NCBI RefSeq assembly: GCF_963678635.1
Contig: NC_087062.1
Span: forward strand, 928,001-992,000
From: Symsagittifera roscoffensis
Taxonomy: Eukaryota; Xenacoelomorpha; Acoela; Convolutidae
Reading direction: 5' to 3'
Length of the DNA stretch: 64,000 nucleotides
Shown here: piece by piece, positions 24,403-35,372 of the stretch
Layout of the letters: each line of letters starts with the position of its first letter
Numbering within the stretch: position 1 is the first letter of the stretch
Translations under genes and position numbers: made by a program
The notes under the pieces: generated by a model
Told to the model about the DNA's origin: nothing
Seen by the model: only the letters and a program-made list of their open reading frames with translations
Databases searched by the model: none

Positions 24403-24591
24403 ATGATACGAATCATTTTTAGTAGAACAGATATTTTTTTACTATTTGTAATTTTTATAACATTTGTATCATCCCTTATCTTGACCATATGCAAATGTAT
24501 AAAGAAGGCAGTCATAACATTCGCCTTAGCAACAATTCTTCTAATTCTTCTTCTAGAAGAATACTACAATAAACATAAATGTTTTCACTAA
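24403..24591 (+). CDS. Gypsy-2 small membrane protein ORF
   Basis: 62 codons from an ATG, with two hydrophobic helices (about residues 12-28 and 36-50) separated by a short Cys/Lys loop (CKCIKK), ending EEYYNKHKCFH. It overlaps the next ORF by 13 nt in another frame. The inverted relative at about 48,430-48,640 (minus) keeps this region: a Cys-Lys pair, ITF-x-LATILLI, then E-x-YY and His, although the DNA around it has diverged. That supports a genuine protein. Size and topology resemble viroporin-like or envelope-accessory membrane proteins, but this is inference and I know no homologue. Confidence 0.6.
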   Translation: MIRIIFSRTDIFLLFVIFITFVSSLILTICKCIKKAVITFALATILLILLLEEYYNKHKCFH

Positions 24592-25526
24592 AAAATATCA
24601 ATAAAAAACCCTCAAAAATTGCTAATCAACAATCACACAGTCAGTCTTCACCGACATCATCCCAAGATAACCCAACACCACCTACAACTACCCAAAACCC
24701 CCAAACATCTACACGAATTTCTTTCCAAGATAACCCATATACCTTTGAAGAACGACACGCTCGCTTATCTGAAGCACTAGAACCAGTTCAACGACAAGCA
24801 CCTCTAAGTGAACCAACATATAACTTGTACCCAACACTACCACAAGAATTAAGTAGAATACGAAATCTTAGTCAAAATCAAAATACAGTTGAAAAAAATA
24901 GACAAATTATACATCCTCGACGAAACAGAAATTTTCAAACCCCCCCAGTTCATTTTGATATACCCCAATCCCCATCACAAAGTACTCCGGAAAACCCAAT
25001 TGGTATATTACCAGAAACCCCTACGCTTCTTTCACAACGTAGCATCTCAAGTCTGCCCTCAGATTACTTAGGTTCAACACCAACATCTGAACAAATACGT
25101 GAAAATCCCTTTAACCCTCCAAACCAAACATCACGACTACCATATTGGACAACACAATCATTCACACAAGGTGAACCCAATTTAATAAATGATCCAATAG
25201 ATTTTTCTACCGATACAACAACATCATCATCACTACCAGGAACATTATCACTACCATCATCACCATCAATAAGCCAAATTTCACCGACACCTTTTGCTTT
25301 TAATTTTCCAAATAACCTCAATGCTAGATACCGAGATCAATCATCAACAAATATCCCTCTAAGATTAGACTGGAATACATTCACAGCACCCCCACCATTA
25401 TTTGGACAGCACCCAGAAAGTAACCGACTACACAACTGGGCACTTAATAGATTACAATATAGACAAGATATCCAAGAAGACATTCGTGATCATAACATCC
25501 AAATACTCCAACAAAATAGTCTATAA
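24579..25526 (+). CDS. Gypsy-2 Pro/Ser/Thr-rich ORF between pol and env
   Basis: An intact 315-codon ORF starting at the ATG that overlaps the membrane ORF. Residues 1-50 and 100-250 are Pro, Ser, Thr and Gln-rich and likely disordered. A more ordered C-terminal piece has RLDWNTFTAPPPLFG and HNWALNRLQYRQDI, which could be helical. The first part is detectable in the inverted copy (about 47.95-48.42 kb, minus), where the frame is broken. No family is recognised. Candidate roles are regulatory or structural. Confidence 0.6.
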   Translation: MFSLKNINKKPSKIANQQSHSQSSPTSSQDNPTPPTTTQNPQTSTRISFQDNPYTFEERHARLSEALEPVQRQAPLSEPTYNLYPTLPQELSRIRNLSQNQNTVEKNRQIIHPRRNRNFQTPPVHFDIPQSPSQSTPENPIGILPETPTLLSQRSISSLPSDYLGSTPTSEQIRENPFNPPNQTSRLPYWTTQSFTQGEPNLINDPIDFSTDTTTSSSLPGTLSLPSSPSISQISPTPFAFNFPNNLNARYRDQSSTNIPLRLDWNTFTAPPPLFGQHPESNRLHNWALNRLQYRQDIQEDIRDHNIQILQQNSL

Positions 25527-25720
25527 TTAAAATTTGAAATCACGCTTAAACTAAACAACATTGCTCAACATCCTTGCCCATTAAACCCACCAAATATAAC
25601 AGTTCAATCACTACCACCACCATTTATAACAACTGAAGTAATATATAAATACGACAGATATACCAAAAAGAAAATTGGTTACATCATATTTTATAACCCA
25701 TACTCAGGATTATCATACAC
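25527..25720 (+). other. Gypsy-2 gap before env
   Basis: About 190 bp between two ORFs. One frame is largely open and encodes a Pro/Tyr/Ile-rich stretch, possibly a former extension of the glycoprotein or the preceding ORF. No firm call. Confidence 0.35.
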
Positions 25721-28340
25721 ATGTATATTCTAAAAAAATTAATTTTTCTCCAACTCTTTTTTCTAGTAATTTCCGATCAGAACATAAATCCTTCTCCCCG
25801 CACAGGACCCCAAGACTTATTAGTAACACATTACGATTGTGAAGAAAATGAACAAAAAACACTACACAAATATGCTTTAAATCAAGTATCACAATGCGAA
25901 ACAGAACCACAAGCTATAGAAATTACAAATGTAATTGCGACACTCTATTCAAAAGCCCGAGCAACAACAGTTATAGGATATAAATTCACAGCAACATTTT
26001 CCGAAAAGGAAGTACATTGTTCACAAGTCTCAAATGGAAATAATAACCGACTTGACCACGAATCATTCTACCAGAGTAATATCGAACGACTTTTACATCT
26101 CAATCCCGAAGATTGTAAAAACGAGTTACTCAGACTGAATATCACAAGAAATACAAACACCGACAGAAAGTTAGTATATTTCCAAGTTTTTGCAGATTCT
26201 GTACATCAAGCAGAACTTGAAAGATATCAAGGACATAGAAAACTAGATGAAAAATACCCATATAACGGCGCACACGGAAGATTAACTTATGACATACACG
26301 ATAAACACTGGATACCACACATTGGTATAAATAACCCATCAAACTGCAAAGCATGCACAAAAAATAAAGGATATCAAGAGATAATGTTTTTCGATTGGAA
26401 AAAACAACTCGAAAAAATACAACTCACACGAGATTTATCTGACAACACAATGATCTATCAAGGAATTAGATTACCTTGTAAAAACAATCAAGGCTATTGT
26501 GACCCTACAACACGAACACAAGCAACAATTGTTTGGTTTCCCGAAGATACATGTACAACATTTCAAGTAGCAAAAATACACGCCCGAATGATAAAATTTC
26601 ACGAAAAATATTTTATACAATCAATTCCATATGAACAGTAAATCCATCACGAAAACAAAGTACTGATTTTAGAAACATTCACAATATAGAAAATAAATTG
26701 ACACGTTTTCAAATATATCAAGAAACAGAACTTGCATGCAAATACAGAAACCCACTTCACAAAACGCAATATTCTGAAATATTAGTTGAATACGAAAAAG
26801 GATTCGACATGACCACTGGAAAAATAAAAATTGACCCTTATGCCACAAGTCATCCTCTAAACGAAGGAACATCATATATACCAGTTAATTTTCAAAAAAG
26901 TAATGGTCAACCTGGTGGACATCTAAAGCCACATGACACTAGAACCACACGCTTACAAGAACTATCACTAATGAATAATTCTTATTTTGGTAATATTCAC
27001 TATGATATTCACTTAGATATGAAATTAGACTACACAATTAGCCGAATTTTTCAGGAAATGTTACTCTCTGAATTAGAAACACTTCACCAACTATGCGAAT
27101 TAGAACGGACACAAATCTTACAATCACTTGCACTAGCAGTATTAAAAATACCCTACGCAGGATATTTACTATCAGGAAATAGATCAAATTTTTTAGACTA
27201 CAAAGGAAACATTTTTATGGTTTTATACCTGTACCAAAAAAGTATCACCACTATATGTTTTTGAAGATAAACGATGTTATAAAAGAATCCCTATCTTTTA
27301 TAAAAATAAAGCACATTTTGTTGACACACTTTCAAGACGAACCTATTTCTGGGATACCGCAGTCCCATGTGGATCAGAAAAAAGCCACAATGTAGAACAA
27401 CTGAATCCTGATGAAGATAAATATTACCTTCATACCCCATACCCCACATTAATGCAATCACTCAAAAAAATTTCACCAGAAAGCATTAGAGCTATTGCTC
27501 GAAACCCAAATATCGACTTACAATCAATTGGAATATATTCAAAATCCGATATCCAACATCACATTAGAACACAGCAATTTCAAGAAATACTAACACAAAT
27601 GGATACAATACAACGACAATCAATCGACCAAAATTTAAGAAAACTTGCCGAAACCGCAGGATTTGCAGACATTTATACACAAGACTACAGCGGATATTTT
27701 AAGGATATATAAGATAAAATACATTTAAACGGTGAAAAAAACCGACCATAAGATATCTCACCTACAAATATTTTTAGCTTTGTTACACTAAAAAAAGAAA
27801 TTCTTGATTTTCTAGGATGGCCCTATTACATCTTAGAAAAATTGACTATTCTATACGCAATGTTTAACTTTATAGGATTTCTTTCTTCACTTTTAAAAGG
27901 AATCTATAATACTTGCGCTATACATACACAAGTAAATAGACAAGCAAGTGTAGCACGCATACTATTTGCAGGATTTTTGGAATTTTTTCATCGTCAATAA
28001 ACAAAATTCTTTTAGACGCACAAATAAAAGAATACAATACAAAAATAGCGACAAGACAGAACACGTACGACGAAGAACATAATAATATAGAAATAACGCC
28101 TACAGCGCCACAGTTACCACCCCTACCACATAACCATCCATTATCCCTAGTCCCACGAAATTTTGGAAATTTAGCAATAACACATAATCCAAATTTTAGA
28201 CCAAACATATCGCAAAGTCCCATACAACATATAATGACACATCATTCACAAGATGAAAATACATATGAACAAATTATCGAACAACCCCACACCACCGCTT
28301 TTCAATCTCAAAATAATAATTTGTTTAGCCCACGATGAGC
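25721..28340 (+). pseudogene. env: Gypsy-2 envelope-like glycoprotein, interrupted
   Basis: The first ORF (25,721-26,641) opens with a signal-peptide-like hydrophobic start and continues with a cysteine-containing ectodomain (a YDCEENE motif near the mature N-terminus, paired Cys further on, and a possible N-glycosylation site). Homologous-looking sequence continues in other frames at 26,698-27,264 and about 27,215-27,712, with a VFEDKRCYKRIP motif and a TAVPC motif. A hydrophobic, probably transmembrane segment lies near 27,840-27,920, followed by a polar tail to about 28,335. The layout is that of a class of LTR-element and virus-derived fusion glycoproteins. The exact viral source is uncertain; a chuvirus-like type is my best guess. 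At least three frame breaks inactivate it. Confidence 0.65.
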
Positions 28341-30143
28341 CGACAACTTGGATCCCTACACCGCTCAAATTCCCACCCAACCAACCTCAACACTCCAATT
28401 ACAATAATTCCACGTTTTTCTTTCCCGCCACCCGATTTTCCAACTAATAATATAACATCAGGCATGAATTCAGACACTAATTCAAATATTTCAGTTTTAT
28501 ACTCCATTTCACAACTCAATAACCCTAATATTGAAACCCCTGATGAATTTGCAGACTCTGAACCATCTCCATCCAATAATTTTCAAACCAACCCCTCAAT
28601 TTTTTCAAAAGCTCCTTTTCAACCAATCCCACCAAATAACCCACTACCATCCATTTCTACACCCTCTTATGCTTCACAAGTCACCCCAACCTACTCTTCA
28701 TTTCATTCAGACCGATCATCCAATTCTCCAGATATTCCCCAAATCTCCCAAGAACTAGATAATTGTATCACCCTACAACAACAACCATTACACCTTAACA
28801 CCCCCACTATAAATCAGATTTCTTCCACAATAGAATCCTCAAACCCACCTACCCCTACACCCTCTTCAGCTTATTCTGCATCATTAGCACAATCATCCAC
28901 TTCCACCTAATCATCAAATAGCACTAATAGAGCTTATCGCATTTTTAAAAGAAAATTCCCAAACCATCCATTCCCAACCAAACCAGGAACAGCCCGTGAA
29001 TATATTAATCATCCACATCACACTAAAACGAAAGATTTTCTAGCAATCACCTTACCTTCATTTCCACAATATACTTTAAACACCCCTCACGACACTAACG
29101 ATACACGTAGTTTTGTAGATGAACATGTTTTAATGCCTACACTTCATTGGACATCATATTATCATTTTACTAATCCCCTTTGCCTACCATTATCTAATAC
29201 TCACAACGATATAGAAAGAAATCAAGATATGCTATATCGACTCACCACACCACTAACACATAGACAATTTACTTATATAGGATATAAAAAGTCACTAAAA
29301 ACATTCACTGCACCCCGAGCTAACGAATTTACGCTAGAATAATACGATCATAACATCATCCGAACTAACCAAGACCAATTTTTAGATGATGATCGCTTCG
29401 CTAACCCACAAATCACAGAAAAAATCTTCATCAAAACACCATATGTATTTACACTCGATATGTTTGATCGAAAATTTGATCACACCATTTCTGAAGCACT
29501 AACCGACATGCAAGCTTACGAAAGTTTTGAAGAAAAATTTCAATTATTTTCACTAACCTTCCACTTCCTTGCATCACATGAACGCGATTTGCACTGCTCA
29601 CACGACATTATGTTACGCACTAAACAAACCCACACATATACATATTATCGTTTCATACAAAATCATTTTGATCTACACACTCCATCAAGACAACCACACC
29701 ACCGTTTTCAGTTTATTCACTCTAAATACACTTCACCATTTTTTCTTAATTTCACATATTGCATCAAAGATACTAACCTTCACGGTATCCTCCACAATTA
29801 TGATCCCAAAACCCAAATGTATATATTTTGTCCCATCACGAAGACCCTTAACGCAGAAGAATCCAGACCCTTCCTTATCCCACACGAATTTATCCAACCT
29901 ATAGAAATCCCAATATTAGAATTCATCCACAACACTAAATACAATCACAAATTATATAATCTCATTCAAAACACACCTTATGAGTTTGCAGTTGGCACTG
30001 AAGAACTAAAAACTATTAAAGCACTTCAATTGCTTTGGCCACTGCTTCAAACTAAAAACATCATTCGCATACTAGCAAAATTACTAACAAACTCCGACAT
30101 AATACACGACATCTTCCCCCACGGTTTTTTCCCCGACGACTAA
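28335..30143 (+). pseudogene. Gypsy-2 additional ~600-codon ORF downstream of env
   Basis: A single frame from the ATG at 28,335 to the stop at 30,141 is interrupted only by TAA at 28,908 and 29,340. All three open pieces share the frame. The first ~190 residues are Pro/Ser/Thr-rich and disordered. The rest is ordered, His/Phe/Tyr/Thr-rich, with HWTSYYHFTNPLCLP, a FEEKFQLFSLTFHFLA helix-like stretch, and a hydrophobic C-terminal region ending near FPHGFFPDD. I recognise no domain. An ORF of this size after env is unusual in Ty3/gypsy elements and invites comparison with accessory genes of complex retroviruses. The two stops indicate decay. Confidence 0.6.
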
Positions 30144-32147
30144 CAAGTAAGTATAATGTATACATACTCTTCACTAATAAATTTATATTAAAATTAACCA
30201 TTCTTTATTCATGTCTCATTTAGATTTTTAGTCTTCATCCCAAGATCATCTGCAAAAAACAGAGAAGAAAAATAAAAAATAAAAAACTTGTTAAAATTCT
30301 TCTAAAACTCTATTAATATTTTGCACTAGATAAATATAAAAAAATTCATACCAATGTAGTAAATTAATTTATAAATTGTTTCCCCAAAAGCAGTAATTTT
30401 AATAATGATGAAAATTTGTAACTTAAATTTTCCCCAAAACTAGCAGTAAAATTAAAATTCTATGTAGTAAATTGATAAAACAAAAGTGCAGTACTAACCT
30501 TTTGATATTTCCATTCACTCGCACAAAAATTCTATCCAAACTCGCACAGCTCGCCCACGAAGAATTGTTTAAATAATGAATTTCAGTTTCAAGTTTTCAC
30601 ACTCAACAACTCTAACACACGATAACAAGTTTCAAGATTTCCTTTAACCCGGTTGGAAAGGAATTATATACTAAACAAAACTAACCAACGCAGCTTACTA
30701 AACACCACAAATCATAGAATAACAGCATGACTAAGAAAAGAAAATCAACGGTACCCAAACCGGATTAACCCAGTTTAAAACTGGATAATTTATTCTTTTG
30801 AAGACTATTATAAAGTTTAAGAAAGGAATAATAAAACACAAAAAAGTCGAAAGACAAACCCATACCAAAAACAATTTGATTTTTGAAAAAAGGACACAAC
30901 CAACGAAACATAAGAAAAACCACCACAAACCCGACATAAAACGTTATCACATAACAGGACCTCTCACAGAAACCGCACGAAATCATACTCCCACTCCTGG
31001 CCCAACCCACCAGAGAGGACGTCCTGACCATGCTCTATAGCCGGCCTAACCCACCGCGCTACATACACGCTTTGTGACCACACTTCTATTTTTAATAAGA
31101 GGTACTCAAGGGTGAGTAACTCTTCAAAATAATCGAACTAAAACAAAAAGCTTTTGTGAAAACAACTAACCAAAATCATAATTAAAACACTGAACTAATA
31201 AAAATTTTATAAAATGTAAATTATACCTTGCAGTATATAGATCAGCATACAACAACAAAGACGAACATCCAAAGACAAAATGACCCCACTTCACTCGAAA
31301 AAGAATGGCCAACCACAACCAATATGCCGTCCACAATCACAACTCCGTCCACAGAGGATTTAGAGTAACGACTTGACTTCGCAGAAAAGGACTTCATTGA
31401 ACTAGACCAATGACCACCTCGATGTTCAAGTATACGTACAGATCCGAGTAACAAGGCATCCCCTCCACGCACAATCTCCACGCCATTCCCAGACGAGGTC
31501 GAACACAAAAGAAGTTCTCTACATAAAACAGAAAAACCCGTCATAGCAAACCATTCTGAAATCAGATTGATTTCGTTGGGAAACACAGTCGTTGTCACAA
31601 GAAAACACAACGACTGATATCCATCATTCCAGCGTCCTGGAACTTCTCTAACAAGAGAAACCGGATAAGAATATGATGTTCGCCAAATACCAACGTCCAT
31701 CATCCATCCTTTGAATTGCAGAAAGACAATTCTAAAAAACTCTGTAAAACCCGGATGGGTGGAACCTGATCTAAACTATATTTTATGATTGGATAAATTA
31801 GATATTTTACCACTGTAAAGTATTTAATATTAACCAATCATGATCCATCTAACTAACAACCCACTTATTTGTAAGTGCTGAAATTACTTGTAATTTCAGC
31901 ACCAGAGAGATTTGAATTTAACTTAGAAATTAGTTGCCTCTCCAAGAGAACTTCAGCAGCCGCAATAAACCAGTATACCCTAGATCTATTGAGCCTAGCA
32001 GAGACTAGTTAAACAACCTGAGACTAGATAATATAAGAGTAAGATTAGGATCGGTATTAGACTAAGAAGTTGCACGAATCTATCCGGCCGAAAATAAGAT
32101 AGCGTGACGAGCAGACGGTGTACCCTATCCGAAATTACTCTATGAGT
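30144..32147 (+). repeat. Gypsy-2 3' LTR-like non-coding tail
   Basis: Non-coding and homologous in reverse to 46,182-about 47,900. Homology stops sharply at ACTCTATGAGT (32,147), defining the 3' edge. The LTR start is not resolved; a purine-rich stretch near 30,260-30,290 could be the polypurine tract. Shared landmarks are the CCACCCATCC block near 31,755, the palindrome at 31,875-31,902, and CTATCCGGCCGAAA near 32,079. Because no second direct copy is present, calling it an LTR rests on position and on sharing between two related elements. Confidence 0.7.
31875..31902. promoter_or_regulatory. 28-nt perfect palindrome in the Gypsy-2 LTR
   Basis: Two 13-nt arms (starting GTGCTGAAATTAC) around a TT centre. 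The related copy has the same palindrome at 46,405-46,432 with one base pair changed on both arms. It could be an RNA hairpin or a dyad protein-binding site. Confidence 0.7.
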
Positions 32148-32844
32148 TAACCACATCGGTTCTAACTCAATTTCCAAGAAGCTTGTCTTTCCTTTTTTGA
32201 AAGAAAAACGGCTCTTTTGCAAAACGGCCTGGTAAAAAATTGCAGGTGGGGGAAAAGGAAAAAGAGTCAGAAAAACTATAACTTTGGGTCTATAGTGAAA
32301 AAAAAAGCCCAAAATCAATAATTGATGGAGGCGTTTCATTATTTAGGCTTTTATTTCCTGGTCAAAAATCGCGACCGCATTGCATTCTCGATCAGTTTTT
32401 GAGCGAATATTCGGTTTATGTGAGGTCGATGTGAAAACTGTCGCAAGCACTTGACTCGATTAAAATGGTGGTGATTTTTATGGCTTCATTTCTTACGATC
32501 GGATCGAAAAGAATTGAGGTAAGTTATTGCTTCAACTGAGTTATACGCGAATCGTTAAAATAGCACGTGAATCAAAAATACCATCATGCCTCTAAACAAA
32601 ACGAAAAAAAAACTTCGAACAAAGTATTTACATTGTGAAGACAAAATGCTATCGCGTTATAAAAAACAATTTATCAAATCCTTAAAAGCTTAACAAAGTA
32701 AAAAATAGAATTAATGCTTTTATTATAGTCACACTTTTGACAAAACTTTAAGGACTTTTGTCGTCTTGTACAGTTTTAGTTAAGAAAGCTAAATGCTTGT
32801 CGCTAACATATATTCATTCTTCGTTCTACTTTCATTCCACTTCT
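32148..32844. other. short intergenic or 5' region before the disordered ORF
   Basis: No long frame. An ATG at 32,465 opens 18 codons ending at GAG|GTAAGT (donor at 32,519), a possible first coding exon of the downstream gene. Acceptor-like sites occur before 32,780 (for example CTTGTACAG), but the phase does not clearly fit, so I leave it open. Confidence 0.3.
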
Positions 32845-34290
32845 ATGGCTTTGGGTGAAGAATCTGAAGTTACGCTGAAAACCCACTCAGATGAAAGAAA
32901 AACCGAAGCTCTCTCAATCCAACCCAATTTGTCCACTACAGCAGCATATTATACTGGAAGTTTCGCGCCCAAACCATCAGACTCCGAACCCGAACACTCG
33001 AAACGTGGAAAAGCTTTAGTTAAAAGCCTTGATCGAGAAAATACTATTTTAATTCAAAAGAACCCAAAGTCGAAAATAAAGTTGGTAGTCTTAGATAAAT
33101 ACAAACAGATGATACAGAATAACTCAAATAAAAGTTCCAGAATTCCTATACCAGGTGCACAGCCGGTTAGATTAAGTAATCAATCTTCAATTCTTGCCCC
33201 GAATAGTTCAGAAGTTGACCCTTTAGTGAAAGGAGGCGAGCTGCCAAATTTGACCTTCAGCGTTTCCCAATTCAACCCAAAACAGCAAAAGTATTCCATA
33301 ACAGACACTGCCAACTTCAAACCTCGTGCATCGTCGCTGTCTAACCGAGTTCAACTGAGCGACACACGAAATAGAAATTATCACAATTTGATAGCGAGAA
33401 AACGCAATTCGAAGTCGGACCCGAGCCTCATGGGATCCTCAGGCTCTGTTGAAAACTCGCAAGAAATCAACGAAGAAGAAAAACAACATCAAGCTGTGGA
33501 TAACTCTTCCAAAAACGGATCCAATCATATCGAGTTTCCTGAAGAGATGGACGTTTTGTCTGATTCGATCGTGGCATCAAAGCCCCCCAAAAGTGACAGA
33601 CGCAACAAATCGTCAACTTCGCGTTCCCATCATGATTCAAAGTCCAGAACAAAGTCGAACACGGGACTTCATCGGGGAATCACAATGGCCGCCGCACAAA
33701 AGAATCCGAACGCGGACGAGCGGCAAGATACAAAGAAACGTCGTTCTACGCCTCTCGGATCCAGATCGTTCGCAAATGAGGAGTCACGCTCGGGCGATCT
33801 GATCAAATCACAAGACGACACGTCATTGAGGATGTCTTCGAACTCATCCAAGACTAAACATTTGAACTCGAGTGATCGGGAAAGCAGAGATCGATCGAAA
33901 TCTCAGTCGGATTTCAGCCGAAAGACGAATGGCCAGTCGCATACTCGGCTGCACGCGAACGAAAAGTATGTAAGTCCATATGAAAAAGGACGAAGTGCGC
34001 ATTCAAGAGAGCCAACATTGAATAAACTAGGACATCGATCGGCTAAACGGGACACTCCTAACGCTTCGGCTTCGAGCGACGTCATTGTTGCAAGCTCAAG
34101 GAGAAACTCTCGTTTGAATTTCTCCGAGCCATTTGAAATTAACTGCGGAGTTGAAAATCACGATTCGGATGCTTCCAAAAAGGGATCGAAAAGCCGAGGA
34201 AAAAGAGAAGTTAGCAGCCCCATCGTTCTTTCCAGTGCCAGAGACGGTAAAGAGGAAAACAATTCTGGTAAATTCGGCTGTTTTCCAGCA
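32845..34290 (+). CDS. large disordered Ser/Lys/Arg-rich protein exon
   Basis: The open frame begins at an alternative codon at 32,758. The first ATG is 32,845, giving about 480 residues to 34,290. The sequence is strongly polar (Ser, Asn, Lys, Arg, Asp), with many SR/SK/RS pairs and no cysteine-rich or hydrophobic domain, so it is probably an intrinsically disordered nuclear or cytoskeletal protein. After about 34,262 the frame turns hydrophobic and Cys/Phe-rich, while the +1 frame (to 34,354) keeps the Ser/Pro composition. The exon therefore probably ends there, or a frameshift lies there. It lies 2.6 kb upstream of the TTLL exon in the same orientation, and that exon starts with similar disordered sequence, so they may be one gene. 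Confidence 0.5.
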
Positions 34291-34599
34291 TCTCACCTCA
34301 CCCCCTCGAAAATCACAAAATGGCTCTTCTTCCGTTGTTTCCCCCACAAGATAAAGACACCAATCTTGGTGTGTTTTTATGGCTTTTCAGGGTTCTGTAA
34401 AAAGACAAAATGTGTTTGAAAGGGCACTCAACTCACATACCATTTGTTTTACTATTGAGCGTGAACAAAACATAAAAATATAATACATGCAGCTTGGACG
34501 TAAACGGTAGAAAGAGCTCACAAAATAAATTGGATCTTTCCACACCCCACCCTTCCTCATATTTCAAACTTTCCATTTTTATAATTGTTCTGCATGTTA

Positions 34600-35330
34600 C
34601 ACTAGTGGACACAATTAAACGCAAATTCAGGTTTTTACTATCTAAAAAGCCTGTTTTCAATGTGCATTTTGGACAACATCGATTTTCAGCTAAATTTTTA
34701 CATAGACCAAGAGCAAATTATTAAAGCTACCTCTATGAAAGTATCAAAAATTGGTTTCAGAGATAATCCGGGTATGAAAACGCCAGATTTCCTCATCTGC
34801 TTTAAGTTTTGTTTCGTAGTGAACTCTTTCTCGAATATGCGGCTCTTTTCCAGTTCCATCTTTAATTTTTTCTGAAATTCAAAGGATAAAGTCGATGTGA
34901 AATGAGTTTTCATGTTGAAAACTGCATCCAAACGTAACTTTGCAATTTATTTTGTAATTTTAAGAGGGATGTGGCAAATTGGAAAAGAGCCGAATAAGCG
35001 GAGTAAAAAATTAAAAATGTTCATAAAAAGTGAAACATTCTCAGCGAAAAAATTGAAATAATCAGTGTGAAAACTTTACTTAACTCGACTGTTTTTTACT
35101 CTTTCACGCGAAGTAAAAAACTTAGTGCAGACGATGAAATCTGGCGTTTTCATACCCGGATTACATTGGTCAGTCTCTGAAACCAAACTTTGATACTTTC
35201 ATAGAAGGTAGCTTTGATCATTTGCTCTTGTACTCTTGGTCTTTGTAACAATTTTGTTCAAAATGTACATTGAAAACTGGCTTTTTAGAGAATAAATACC
35301 GGAACTTGCGTTTATTTTTGTCCACTATTG
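34600..35330. mobile_element. Tc1/mariner-like MITE
   Basis: A 731-bp element with terminal inverted repeats of about 200 bp (34,600-34,802 and 35,130-35,330), flanked by TA on both sides (34,598-34,599 and 35,331-35,332). The ends read CACTAGTGGACACAATTAAA and CAATAGTGGACAAAAATAAA, respectively, going inward. There is no transposase, so it would have moved with an enzyme from elsewhere. Confidence 0.85.
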
Positions 35331-35372
35331 TATAGGGTGTAAATTCGTGATATTACAATGTAAAGTATAAAC

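Larger units (their letters stand above)
16098..32147 (+). mobile_element. Gypsy-2: giant envelope-bearing Ty3/gypsy element, 5' LTR missing
   Basis: About 16 kb in plus orientation: gag-protease, RT-RNase H-integrase, a short non-coding gap, small membrane ORF, Pro/Ser-rich ORF, envelope-like glycoprotein, a further long ORF, then a ~2-kb non-coding tail ending at about 32,147. The tail edge is set by an inverted related copy whose homology stops at the same base (46,182). The coding strand is strikingly A-rich and G-poor. Homology begins abruptly near 16,100 without a gag ATG or LTR, so the 5' end is lost. Several TAA stops, frameshifts and loss of catalytic motifs make it inactive. The exact left junction is uncertain by tens of bases. 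Confidence 0.88.

Noticed and set aside
31242-31703. 153-codon minus-strand ORF in the Gypsy-2 tail
   Set aside because: The frame is not kept in the inverted copy of the same region.
34248-34289. 42-bp mini-intron in the disordered ORF (GTAAAG to TTTTCCAG)
   Set aside because: Consensus-like, but removing it keeps the same frame and does not bring in the Ser/Pro-rich downstream frame, so it does not explain the composition change.
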